From positions 1 through 13,945 of the forward strand of contig JAQVMI010000013.1 of assembly GCA_028703735.1 (NCBI GenBank): DNA of 13,945 bases. The letters are read 5' to 3'. How positions within the stretch are numbered: position 1 is the stretch's first letter; every line of letters starts with the position of its first letter. This stretch comes from Candidatus Cloacimonadota bacterium. GTDB lineage: Bacteria; Cloacimonadota; Cloacimonadia; Cloacimonadales; Cloacimonadaceae. The position numbers and the translations under genes are program-made. This document shows, piece by piece, positions 1 through 7,020 of this stretch. The notes below the pieces were generated by a model. It was not told the DNA's origin. It did no database searches and worked only from the letters and a program-made list of their open reading frames with translations.

Positions 1-1774
1 GGGGATTACTAATCTGCATCACCCAATCTATTATTTTTGCGGTTAACTGAGCATCCTGAGCCACAATATCTCCATGAGTGCCATCTCCACCCTGAGGACA
101 GGAAAGGCTATACTCTATGCCCATCACCCCGGAAGCTTCCAATTTTAAAGTATTGGCTTGCCAGCCTGCTTTATCCTGTTCATCATCTCCGGTAACGGGT
201 CCACCGGTGGAAGCCATGGTTAATTTGTGAGGGAATTCTTTTATCAATTGGCTTATTTCGGCACAAACCCTATCCAGAGGATGATCGGAAACATTATCAC
301 AATTGGCGAAGGTTTTTTGTTTATCGCCCCAGGTGAACATATATTCTCCCGGAATGTGGATATCCAGATTATCGAAGGCGGTTTTCATTATTCCACCAGC
401 CCAACCAGCTTCATAAGCTTTTTTCATCTGCTCGTAGCCATCTGTTGGAGGTGCTGCCGAAAGGATGAAAGGTGAATCTATGGTTCTGCCAAAGAAATCG
501 GCAGCCAAGGGCACGGGATGTTTTTGCCATCCGGGGATAGCATGGCAGCTTTTGGTGGCTTTTTCGGGATCGGCAAAGGTAGTTCCGCAGATATCTGCAT
601 TCAAACGCATCGCCGTGTTTTTGCCGGAAGCCACAGCTTCTACAACTGTAGTCGGTCCATTTGCCATATCTCCACAAGTGTAAACACCCGCAGGGATAGA
701 TTGTGGTGCAAAAGCAGGTTTGTTACCCACGGCAATAATTACCAGATCGAAGGGACGGAATAATTCGCCGCTACCGGGTTCGTCTTTAATTTTGGAGGGA
801 TGAAAGCTTTCGCCTTGGGGCAGGCATACAGGTTTGGTTTTTATGCCTATGGTCTTGGTGCCTTCATTCACAATTTCGGAAATTCTGGTGCGGTGTGTAA
901 AAGAAACACCGGCTTCGATTAATACCTCTTTTTCGTGTTTGGAAAGCGGCATTTCGCTAAAAGCCTCCAGGGTTATCAGTTCCACATGAGCTGCTTTTCC
1001 ACGTGCTGCCAATAATGCCTGATCTGCCGCAATGGCACCTCCCACAAGAGCAATTCGCTTGCCTTCAAACAAGAAACAACCGGGGTTCTTTAGGATATCA
1101 AATCCGTATATTGCGTTTTCATCACCAGGGATATGAAGCTGGATGGGTTTGTTTAATCCACCTGCCACAATTACTGCGCTATAACCTTCGCTAAGCAGAG
1201 TGGAAGGATTATCCACAGCTTGCATAATTTGCTTCATGCCAAATACTTCACTCAGAAACAGCAGATCGCTTAAAAGTACACCCTCTTCCATGCGCTCCGA
1301 AGGTATCAGGTTAACTTGTCCACCCAATGGTTCCATGTCGTACAAAACTGCTTCGTAGCCAAGCTGGATAAGAGTTACGGCTGCACCAATTGCAGCAGGA
1401 CCAGCACCTACGATGGCAATTTTTTTTCCATTAGGGGCTGGATGAATAAACGTGGGAATCTCTCCAAGCTCCCGTGCTTTGCGCACAATTGCAGCCTGTA
1501 CTGCTGGAATCTGGATAGGGGTGTCAAATTTCTCGCGGGAGCATGCCTGAACACAGTGATAATCTGGGCAGACATTTCCGCAGATCCCACCCAAGGGATT
1601 GCTGGCAAGAATTATTCCCGCAGCACGTTTAAAATCAGAGGGACGTCCCTGGCTGGCAGCCATCATAAAATCTGCCGGCGAGCAATCGCAGGGGCAGGCA
1701 GTTTTGCAGGGTTTATTTTCACAGAATTCGCAGCGGCGAATTTCGCTGAAAAGTTGTGCATCGGTTAAAATCAT
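1..1774 (-). CDS. Dihydropyrimidine dehydrogenase-like Fe-S/FAD/FMN oxidoreductase (PreT-PreA fusion type), 3' end cut by window edge
   Basis: About 591 residues are visible from an ATG at 1774 with a GGAG Shine-Dalgarno 6-10 nt upstream; the frame stays open to the left edge. The N-terminus is the alpha-helical double [4Fe-4S] domain of dihydropyrimidine dehydrogenase and glutamate-synthase small-subunit relatives: C15, C18, C23, C27 and C69, C74, C78, with Q93 near the position of the unusual Gln ligand of mammalian DPD. An FAD-binding VGAGPAAIGAA follows at 122-132, a second Rossmann VGGAIAADQA near 242, and a GDMANGPTTVVEA flavin motif near 370. From about residue 415 a dihydroorotate-dehydrogenase-like FMN barrel begins (SAAPPTD, EAGWAGGIMKT, SLSCPQG). 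C559 matches the DPD catalytic Cys671. S556 replaces Asn668 and the Asn609 region is not conserved, so the substrate may not be uracil or thymine. Electron flow NAD(P)H-FAD-FeS-FMN is inferred from the family. A stand-alone uracil reductase role is possible but less likely. Confidence 0.85.
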   Translation of the reverse strand, partial: MILTDAQLFSEIRRCEFCENKPCKTACPCDCSPADFMMAASQGRPSDFKRAAGIILASNPLGGICGNVCPDYHCVQACSREKFDTPIQIPAVQAAIVRKARELGEIPTFIHPAPNGKKIAIVGAGPAAIGAAVTLIQLGYEAVLYDMEPLGGQVNLIPSERMEEGVLLSDLLFLSEVFGMKQIMQAVDNPSTLLSEGYSAVIVAGGLNKPIQLHIPGDENAIYGFDILKNPGCFLFEGKRIALVGGAIAADQALLAARGKAAHVELITLEAFSEMPLSKHEKEVLIEAGVSFTHRTRISEIVNEGTKTIGIKTKPVCLPQGESFHPSKIKDEPGSGELFRPFDLVIIAVGNKPAFAPQSIPAGVYTCGDMANGPTTVVEAVASGKNTAMRLNADICGTTFADPEKATKSCHAIPGWQKHPVPLAADFFGRTIDSPFILSAAPPTDGYEQMKKAYEAGWAGGIMKTAFDNLDIHIPGEYMFTWGDKQKTFANCDNVSDHPLDRVCAEISQLIKEFPHKLTMASTGGPVTGDDEQDKAGWQANTLKLEASGVMGIEYSLSCPQGGDGTHGDIVAQDAQLTAKIIDWVMQISNP

Positions 1775-1807
1775 CTTTCTCTCCTATACGGCAATATTGG
1801 GAAGGTT

Positions 1808-1998
1808 GCGGGATATAATCCCGCACTTACAACAGCATGCAAAGCTATGTTGGGACAGGGTGCAAGGCTATGTTACAATTGGCGTAACATAGGATTATAT
1901 CCTGTTGTAAACTGAGGTTTGTAACCTCAGTTGAATTTATATATTGGGCTGCAATGATATATTGGGTTTCGATTAAATATTGGGTAACAAACCCAATA
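1808..1998. repeat. Mosaic of short palindromes and direct repeats in the 1775-2154 spacer
   Basis: This spacer holds no credible gene. It contains at least five perfect hairpins: 1808-1824 (7-bp stem, 3-nt loop), 1868-1892 (9-bp stem, 7-nt loop), 1891-1903 (5-bp stem, 3-nt loop), 1910-1932 (10-bp stem, 3-nt loop) and 1978-1998 (8-bp stem, 5-nt loop). A 23-nt direct repeat with 2 differences lies at 1829-1851 and 2001-2023, and a shorter relative (GCAAGGCTATGTTA) at 1862-1875. The 11-mer GGATATAATCC occurs on the plus strand at 1811-1821 and on the minus strand at 1892-1902. A looser 7-bp stem, CAGCGGG/CCCGCTG, lies at 2052-2080. No stem is followed by a long T run, so classical terminators are not supported. 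The arrangement resembles REP/BIME-type intergenic palindromes. Confidence 0.7.
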
Positions 1999-2097
1999 GT
2001 ACAACAGCTTACAAAGCTATGTTACGAACGCTTAAAATGCAATGGTACAAGCAGCGGGCAAGCAATCAGCTCACCCGCTGTAAATTCTCGTTTTACT

Positions 2098-2153
2098 CTT
2101 AACGTCTAACTTTTAACGTCTAACGTTTAACTTTTAACTCTTAACTTCTAACT
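2098..2153. repeat. Heptamer tandem repeat, eight units of YYTAACK type
   Basis: Eight consecutive 7-bp units (CTTAACG, TCTAACT, TTTAACG, TCTAACG, TTTAACT, TTTAACT, CTTAACT, TCTAACT) run without interruption and stop one base before the stop codon of the nucleotide-sugar dehydrogenase gene. The unit is best described as (C/T)(T/C)(T)TAAC(G/T) with variation only at outer positions and none in AAC. A degenerate unit flanks each side (2091-2097 and 2154-2160). Such heptanucleotide short tandem repeats are known from cyanobacteria and other bacteria and may vary in copy number by slippage. No function is visible. Confidence 0.85.
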
Positions 2154-2154
2154 C

Positions 2155-3690
2155 TCAATCTACAATATGTCCCTTACCTACTCCGCGAACCTTGCATCCC
2201 AACCCTTTATAGGTATTGATGGTGGCATCGGATAGGAAGTTCGAGCAATCCACAATAAGTGGCTTGGTTTTGCAGATAGCCAGTAAATCTTTGGGTTCAA
2301 TTTGCTTGTATTGGCTGTGTCCAACGGCAAATATTACTACATCAGCATCGGGCAATACATCTTTCAAATCGTTGTGAACATGAATTTCTTCCAGTTCAGG
2401 CCAGGCTTCCACATAGGGATCGTGAGCTTTTACCTGAGCCAAATCCTTACGCAGAAATTCCACCAAGGTCTTGGAAGGAGAATGGCGTGTATCCCCCACA
2501 TCTTCCAGATACGAAACACCCAAAACAGCTATTTTTAGGTTATTAATACTGCTAAATTCTTTGCTGATGAGCTCTATGGTATGCAGAGGCATGGTGTCGT
2601 TCACGTTCACAGAACGGATAGCAAAATCCAAGCTACCTTCTACATTGAACAAAGCTCCCATTGCCCAGTTTGCCAGCACGGGATCCTTGGTAAGACAATA
2701 TCCACCCACACCAAGGGAAGGACGTAAAAGGTTATCGTGTGTTCCTTTGCGTTTGCGGATAGCATCGCGAACCTTGAATATATCCACGCCAATTTGTTCG
2801 GCAAATTTTGCCCATTCCAGGGTGAGGGCAATATTTACAGCCCTATATGAATTCTCCATGGTTTTGGCAAGCTCGCTGGCATTGGTATTATCAAGCTGGG
2901 TTAAGGGGAAGTTTTCCACATCCAAAACGTTCGAAAGGAACTCGCGGCAAAGCTCGATACTTTGGGGGTTAACCCCAGAGAAAACTCTCCAGAAATCACG
3001 AATGGAGGCTACGTATTTAGCACCCGGCATTACACGTTCGTAAGAATGTGCCACCAAGGGAGGATTAATCTTGATATCTATGCCACGTTTGGTAAATTCT
3101 TCTTCCAATATTGGTTTTACTACCTTTTGACATGTTCCGGGTGGCACAGTGGTTTCTACCAGAACCATGCAGTGAGGTTGGATATATTGCCCCAAAGTTC
3201 GAATCCCTTCACGAAATGCAGTGATATCGCAATATCCTTTTTCTGCTTCGCCGAAGGCAGGTTTTGTGGCGTCTAATTGAATATCTACCACCACTACATC
3301 TACTAAACTATACACACTATCATCGCAAGTAGCGCGGAAATTCTTCTTTTCCACCACGGTACGATGAAAAATCTGGGGAACTTCTGCATCTGAAGAGCTA
3401 ACTGGCGGAACTCCAGAATTAATCATGGGGACTTTCCAATAGGAACGCTTAGAAGCTCTTTGGTGTCCATGAACATAATAAATAGGCTTGCCGTCTTTAT
3501 CTGTAGCATCTGCCACAACGGAAGCCATAACGCAACCAACAAAACCCAAGCCCTGTACGGCAACAATTTTTCTGCCCATGGCGCGTTGTTCTTCAGTAAT
3601 CTTTTTCAGGAGCAATTTTTCCTGCACTGCTTCCGCTTCTGTAGGTAGCGGATATTCCTTGCCATCGGGAGCTATTGATACTTTTAACAT
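2155..3690 (-). CDS. Nucleotide-sugar (UDP-sugar) dehydrogenase, UGD/WecC/WbpA family
   Basis: The 511-residue enzyme belongs to the family that oxidises UDP-sugars at C6 in two NAD-dependent steps for surface polysaccharide synthesis. The N-terminal Rossmann motif GLGFVG is at 47-52, STVPPGT-like ETTVPPGTCQ is near 190, the catalytic-site helix reads ELAKTMENSYRAVNIA, and the thiohemiacetal-forming cysteine is C332 in GVGGYCLTKDP; a C-terminal UDP-binding domain follows. The ATG at 3690 is chosen because AAAGGAG precedes it by 11 nt; the longer frame would begin with a TTG at 3759 that sits on a TTGACA box. Odd points are a 45-residue extension before the Rossmann fold and a second beta strand ending VHGHQ where an acidic residue normally binds the NAD ribose. 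Substrate (UDP-Glc, UDP-GlcNAc or UDP-ManNAc) cannot be fixed. No glycosyltransferases flank it. Confidence 0.88.
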   Translation of the reverse strand: MLKVSIAPDGKEYPLPTEAEAVQEKLLLKKITEEQRAMGRKIVAVQGLGFVGCVMASVVADATDKDGKPIYYVHGHQRASKRSYWKVPMINSGVPPVSSSDAEVPQIFHRTVVEKKNFRATCDDSVYSLVDVVVVDIQLDATKPAFGEAEKGYCDITAFREGIRTLGQYIQPHCMVLVETTVPPGTCQKVVKPILEEEFTKRGIDIKINPPLVAHSYERVMPGAKYVASIRDFWRVFSGVNPQSIELCREFLSNVLDVENFPLTQLDNTNASELAKTMENSYRAVNIALTLEWAKFAEQIGVDIFKVRDAIRKRKGTHDNLLRPSLGVGGYCLTKDPVLANWAMGALFNVEGSLDFAIRSVNVNDTMPLHTIELISKEFSSINNLKIAVLGVSYLEDVGDTRHSPSKTLVEFLRKDLAQVKAHDPYVEAWPELEEIHVHNDLKDVLPDADVVIFAVGHSQYKQIEPKDLLAICKTKPLIVDCSNFLSDATINTYKGLGCKVRGVGKGHIVD

Positions 3691-3727
3691 ATTCCCAGAT
3701 TCTCCTTTGCATATCTTTTGCTTTGGG

Positions 3728-3759
3728 CTATAAGCTTTTAGCAGGGCTATAGCTGTCAA
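3728..3759 (-). promoter_or_regulatory. Possible promoter for the nucleotide-sugar dehydrogenase
   Basis: On the minus strand a perfect TTGACA (3759-3754) is followed after 18-20 nt by TTATAG-like sequence around 3735-3728. The -35 match is exact but the -10 match and spacing are poor, so this is a weak call. It lies 38 nt or more upstream of the chosen ATG and in the divergent 3691-3897 spacer. Confidence 0.3.
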
Positions 3760-3830
3760 GATATATTTTGCCGTTTACCTACTATTTTATGCAGAAAACT
3801 TAGCTGTTTTAACTGATTTCACGATTTTGC

Positions 3831-3858
3831 TTGACTTTTTTCCAGCACTGTTTATTAT
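3831..3858 (+). promoter_or_regulatory. Sigma70-like promoter for the ferritin-like/lytic transglycosylase/pilin-like unit
   Basis: TTGACT at 3831-3836 and TATTAT at 3853-3858 are separated by 16 nt; a second TATTAT at 3856-3861 would give 19 nt. The predicted start of transcription, near 3866, leaves a leader of about 30 nt with a strong AGGAGG ribosome site at 3887-3892, 5 nt before the ATG at 3898. No operator palindrome was recognised. Confidence 0.5.
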
Positions 3859-3897
3859 TATGTAAAGAGCAAGAAAACAATTTCCAAGGAGGAAATA

Positions 3898-4383
3898 ATG
3901 GCAGTATTCTCAGTGAATGAAGTAATTGAAATGGCAGTACAAATCGAAAAAAATGGTTATGCTTTCTACCACGAGGCGAGTAAGCGTAAGGATTTGGATG
4001 CCAATGCTATCGAGTTTATCCAGTTTCTTAGAGATCAGGAATTGAACCATGAAAAAACTTTCCTGAACCTGCGGGATGATTTGGACATGAGCATTTTAGA
4101 GTTGTCTACAGATTGGGATCTTGTGGCAGAATACCTTAAAACCTTGGTGGAAGGAAGAATATTCAACAGCGAAAATTCTGCTATCCAGATGGCATCCAGT
4201 GCCAAGGATATTTATGGGATTGTGGATAATGCGATTATCTTCGAAAAAGACACCCTGCTATATTTTCACGCTATAGCCGATAACATTACAAATCCCAAAA
4301 CGAAGCAGGTTTTGCGCAGAATAATAAACGAGGAAGTTTCTCACGTTCTAAAGCTGAATGATTTCAGAAAGCGTTTAGGCTAA
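3898..4383 (+). CDS. Rubrerythrin-type ferritin-like diiron protein without rubredoxin domain
   Basis: This 161-residue protein is a four-helix ferritin-like bundle of the COG1633/rubrerythrin group, cytoplasmic, with no signal peptide or membrane segment. Candidate metal ligands are E17 (IEKNGYAFY), E48 and H51 (DQELNHE), E116 (FEKDTLLYFHA), and E146 and H149 (NEEVSHVLKL), giving the expected two ExxH pairs and single glutamates. The C-terminal rubredoxin domain that accepts electrons in classical rubrerythrins is absent, so peroxide reduction would need an external donor; iron or oxidative-stress handling in an anaerobe is the family-based expectation. The start is fixed by AGGAGG 5 nt upstream. 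It heads a short unit, with the lytic transglycosylase gene beginning 15 nt after its stop. Confidence 0.85.
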   Translation: MAVFSVNEVIEMAVQIEKNGYAFYHEASKRKDLDANAIEFIQFLRDQELNHEKTFLNLRDDLDMSILELSTDWDLVAEYLKTLVEGRIFNSENSAIQMASSAKDIYGIVDNAIIFEKDTLLYFHAIADNITNPKTKQVLRRIINEEVSHVLKLNDFRKRLG

Positions 4384-4398
4384 AGCGGCTTCTTGTAA

Positions 4399-4917
4399 GT
4401 GAAATCACGAAAAAATCATAAACACGGCAGCATCAAATGGATAAGCCTTATCTCTTTGGTGCTGCTTATTGTTGTGGTTCTAATCTTTAACCCCATATCC
4501 ATAAGGGTTATGACAATTGGAGTGGCGGTTTATTACGGGATAAATCCAGCTATTTTTTACCGCTTAATCCGTGCTGAAAGTTCGTTTCGCAGCTTTGCCA
4601 TATCCCCTGCTGAGGCTATAGGATTGGGTCAGATTAGGGAATCTACCGCCTATTATATGCACAAGGATCATAAACGCGGATTACTGTTTGTTCCGGTGTA
4701 TAATTTAAGGCTATCAGCCAAGTATATTATCTATCTTAGGGGAAGATTCAATAACAATTGGAGCCTTACTTTAGCTGCTTACAATTGGGGTGAAACCAAT
4801 GTTTCTGCTCGTATTGGCAAGATGCGGATTAATCCCGATACAGATTATAGATACAGGTTTCAAAACATTCCCGAAACCTATAAATACATAGAGAAAATTC
4901 TCCCCTCAAAAAAATAA
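4399..4917 (+). CDS. Membrane-anchored lytic transglycosylase (SLT domain)
   Basis: The 172-residue protein has a basic N-terminus (KSRKNHKHG), one hydrophobic segment at about 14-31 and then a compact SLT/goose-lysozyme-like domain. The catalytic glutamate is E60 in IRAESSF, followed by GLGQI at 75-79 (family GLMQI) and AAYNWG near 126 (family AYNAG). It should cleave peptidoglycan glycan strands from the periplasmic face, forming 1,6-anhydro ends. The start is a GTG directly after an in-frame TAA, with no convincing Shine-Dalgarno, so translation probably depends on the upstream ferritin-like gene. The length is short compared with Slt70 and close to EmtA-type or T4SS/flagellum-associated enzymes. 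The next gene encodes a pilin-like protein, so local opening of the wall for an envelope structure is possible but not shown. Confidence 0.85.
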   Translation: MKSRKNHKHGSIKWISLISLVLLIVVVLIFNPISIRVMTIGVAVYYGINPAIFYRLIRAESSFRSFAISPAEAIGLGQIRESTAYYMHKDHKRGLLFVPVYNLRLSAKYIIYLRGRFNNNWSLTLAAYNWGETNVSARIGKMRINPDTDYRYRFQNIPETYKYIEKILPSKK

Positions 4918-4977
4918 GGCTTGACGAGAATCCCCCCTCTAAATTCATTAAAGCAGAAATCATTTCAGGAGTTACTT

Positions 4978-5634
4978 ATGCTGCGTAACCAAAGCGGAAT
5001 CTCGGTATATACTGTGCTCAGTATAATCCTTTTCGTTGCCTTGGTCTTCATCTTGGCAGTGCCAAATTTCTATAATCTGGATAAAGAAAAGAATGTGGAA
5101 GATTGCATCAATAACATGAAGCAAATCTGGGTGGCAACCACGGACTACATGCGGGATACAAATGCCGATTTTAGTGGCGATATCTCCCTGCTAACCAAAA
5201 CACCCAAGGTTAACGATCCTAAAAACAAGTATCTGCAAAACTCGCTATACTGCCCAGAAACCAGCCGGCAGAAAACCGAGTACATCGTTTATGGCAAGTA
5301 TGTTGCAGAGCAGATTGGCACAGAGGTAAAACACAATTATGGTGTAATTATCTTCTGTCCAAACCTTGCTAAATTCCCCAAACACATTCTGCCCAAAGCC
5401 TTCTATGAAAACATGGATCCTACTCAGCTTCAAAATTATATGATAGAAGACATGGATTATATAGACAAGGAAACTGGCTCGAATGGAGCACGCAAGGTGG
5501 AGCTGTTAAACAAATACGTAGAGATTTGGAAAACGGATACTAACGCATTCACCAAACGCAAAGAGAATAGCACAGCCCTTAGGGCAATTCTATTCCCGGA
5601 TAAGTTTGGGGCAGTGGAAACACCGGCAGAATAA
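4978..5634 (+). CDS. Type IV pilin-like (pseudopilin) protein
   Basis: This is a 218-residue protein of unknown specific role with a type IV pilin-style N-terminus: a short leader ending S6-G7, then a hydrophobic helix of about 22 residues (ISVYTVLSIILF onward) with a proline at mature position 22, as in type IV pilins. Mature position 5 is threonine, not the usual glutamate, and position 1 is isoleucine. After the helix a CINNMKQIWVAT segment resembles GspG/pilin N-terminal helices. The C-terminal domain contains two further cysteines (near LYCPE and IFCPN) and no assigned fold. The ATG is preferred over the in-frame TTG at 4921 because AGGAG at 4967-4971 lies 6 nt before it and because it puts the hydrophobic helix in the correct place. 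It is followed by an intrinsic terminator. Confidence 0.7.
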   Translation: MLRNQSGISVYTVLSIILFVALVFILAVPNFYNLDKEKNVEDCINNMKQIWVATTDYMRDTNADFSGDISLLTKTPKVNDPKNKYLQNSLYCPETSRQKTEYIVYGKYVAEQIGTEVKHNYGVIIFCPNLAKFPKHILPKAFYENMDPTQLQNYMIEDMDYIDKETGSNGARKVELLNKYVEIWKTDTNAFTKRKENSTALRAILFPDKFGAVETPAE

Positions 5635-5660
5635 ACCCAACAATTTTTTTAATAAAAGTG

Positions 5661-5707
5661 AAGTTCAAACAGCATCTGCATAATAGACGCTGTTTGAGCT
5701 TTTTTTT
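5661..5707 (+). terminator. Rho-independent terminator after the pilin-like gene
   Basis: The arms 5661-5676 and 5686-5701 pair over about 16 positions (AACAGC... with ...GCTGTT, one G-U wobble and one A-C mismatch) around a 9-nt loop, and the descending arm runs straight into eight T residues (5700-5707). It ends the 3898-5634 transcription unit 27 nt after the last stop codon and isolates it from folC. Confidence 0.9.
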
Positions 5708-5739
5708 AGGGTAAAAAATAGAGCAAATAGGATAACGCA

Positions 5740-7020
5740 ATGCAATACCAGGAATTTCTTGATCACATCTATCAAAAATACTCCGGCAATGTGAAGCTGG
5801 AATTAAACCGTATGATTGGCTTACTTGCCGATATGGGTAATCCCGAGCTTAGCTTAACCGGATTTCATATTGGCGGAACAAATGGTAAGGGTAGCGTAAG
5901 TGCCACTTTGGAAGCACTATGCCTCGAACATGGGCTTCACCCGGGTTTAAATACTTCTCCACATTTGATAAATTACACAGAACGCTTTCGCATAGATGGA
6001 AAAGAAGCTGCTTTCGAAACTGTGCTAAGCTACTTTCACCGCTTCGAAACATTATTCGAAAAATGGGATGCTTCTTTTTTTGAGATAACCACAGCCATTG
6101 CCTTTGCCATGTTTAGTGATGCAAAGGTGCAAACAGCGGTTATGGAAGTTGGTTTAGGAGGTAGGCTGGATGCAACTAATCTCTTTATTCCGGATATTGC
6201 CATTATCACCAATATCGGTTTGGATCATGTGAAAACCTTAGGCGGTACAAAGGAAATTATAGCCGGTGAAAAAGCCGGAATCATCAAAAATCAGGTTCCT
6301 GTGGTTTTGGGTGACATGGAAGAATCTCCCCGTGAAATAATTGAAGCAGTTGCCTTTGCCAAACAAGCCCCCGTGTACCGTTATGGCAGAGATTGGCAAG
6401 CCAGTATATCCAAGGATGATGTTTCGGGAATGAACTTCAACTATAGTTTCGGAGAGTATCATTATGATAATCTGTATGCAAACCTCATTGGAGAACATCA
6501 GGCAATAAATTTGGGCACGGCTTTAACTGCCTTTCTGCTATATGCAAAAAAACACAGCATAGTTCCCCGGGAATCTGCCATTCGCAAAGCCTTGCAAACA
6601 ATTAACTGGCAGGGAAGAATGCAGGTGCTTTCTACTTCGCCAATACTTATTATTGATGGAGCTCACAATGTCCATGGCGTGCAAGCCTTAACAAAAACTC
6701 TGGATAAAATGTTTCCCAAACGGAAACTAAGGTTTCTGATCTCAATTTTGGGGGATAAGGATTACAGCGAAATGATAAGCCTGTTTTGCGAATCTGCCGA
6801 GGTTATATACATTGCCGCGAACAAATCCGATCGTGCTGCCACGGTGGAAGAACAGGTGGCAGCTATTAAAAAGCACGAGGTTCCCTTCAAAACTGCTGAT
6901 TCGGTAGCTGAAGCATTGCAGCTTGCCCTTTCCGAATGCAATTCCGGGGATGTGCTGGTGGCAGGTGGTTCACTTTATACCGTTGGGGAAGTGATTCAGG
7001 CTTTCAAAACTAATGCATAA
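5740..7020 (+). CDS. folC: Bifunctional folylpolyglutamate synthase/dihydrofolate synthase
   Basis: The 426-residue Mur-ligase-family enzyme adds glutamate to dihydropteroate and to reduced folates with ATP in the cytoplasm. The ATP P-loop GGTNGKGSV is at 45-53, SPHL and ERFRIDG follow near 80-90, the EVGLGGRLDATN signature is near 140, TNIGLDHV near 160, and GEKAGIIK near 175; the C-terminal ligand domain contains DGAHNVHG. Length fits FolC. The ATG has AGGA at 5729-5732, 7 nt upstream. There is no space between the terminator at 5661-5707 and this start for a well-formed promoter that I could recognise, so the promoter may overlap the terminator stem. The stop overlaps the start of rnhC by 8 bp, which indicates co-translation. 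Confidence 0.93.
   Translation: MQYQEFLDHIYQKYSGNVKLELNRMIGLLADMGNPELSLTGFHIGGTNGKGSVSATLEALCLEHGLHPGLNTSPHLINYTERFRIDGKEAAFETVLSYFHRFETLFEKWDASFFEITTAIAFAMFSDAKVQTAVMEVGLGGRLDATNLFIPDIAIITNIGLDHVKTLGGTKEIIAGEKAGIIKNQVPVVLGDMEESPREIIEAVAFAKQAPVYRYGRDWQASISKDDVSGMNFNYSFGEYHYDNLYANLIGEHQAINLGTALTAFLLYAKKHSIVPRESAIRKALQTINWQGRMQVLSTSPILIIDGAHNVHGVQALTKTLDKMFPKRKLRFLISILGDKDYSEMISLFCESAEVIYIAANKSDRAATVEEQVAAIKKHEVPFKTADSVAEALQLALSECNSGDVLVAGGSLYTVGEVIQAFKTNA

Noticed and set aside
411..677. Minus-strand 88-codon ORF in another frame inside the DPD-like gene
   Set aside because: It overlaps the conserved FMN-domain frame, which continues through this region without a stop; no frameshift is needed to explain the gene.
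1316..1768. Plus-strand 150-codon ORF
   Set aside because: It is antisense to the Fe-S/FAD domain of the DPD-like gene; its composition is that of a shadow frame.
2471..3043. Plus-strand 190-codon ORF
   Set aside because: It is antisense to the well-supported nucleotide-sugar dehydrogenase, with low-complexity, Ser/Arg-rich translation and no ribosome site.
3691..3759. TTG start adding 23 residues to the nucleotide-sugar dehydrogenase
   Set aside because: No ribosome site; the TTG is part of a TTGACA box, and a better ATG with AGGAG lies downstream.
4921..4977. TTG start giving a 19-residue longer pilin-like protein
   Set aside because: The ATG at 4978 has AGGAG at 6-nt spacing and places the prepilin-like leader glycine at residue 7; the longer form would bury it.
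5694..5722. Promoter for folC overlapping the terminator stem (TTGAGC as -35)
   Set aside because: No -10-like hexamer at 16-18 nt; the only A/T-rich match gives a spacer of about 12 nt.
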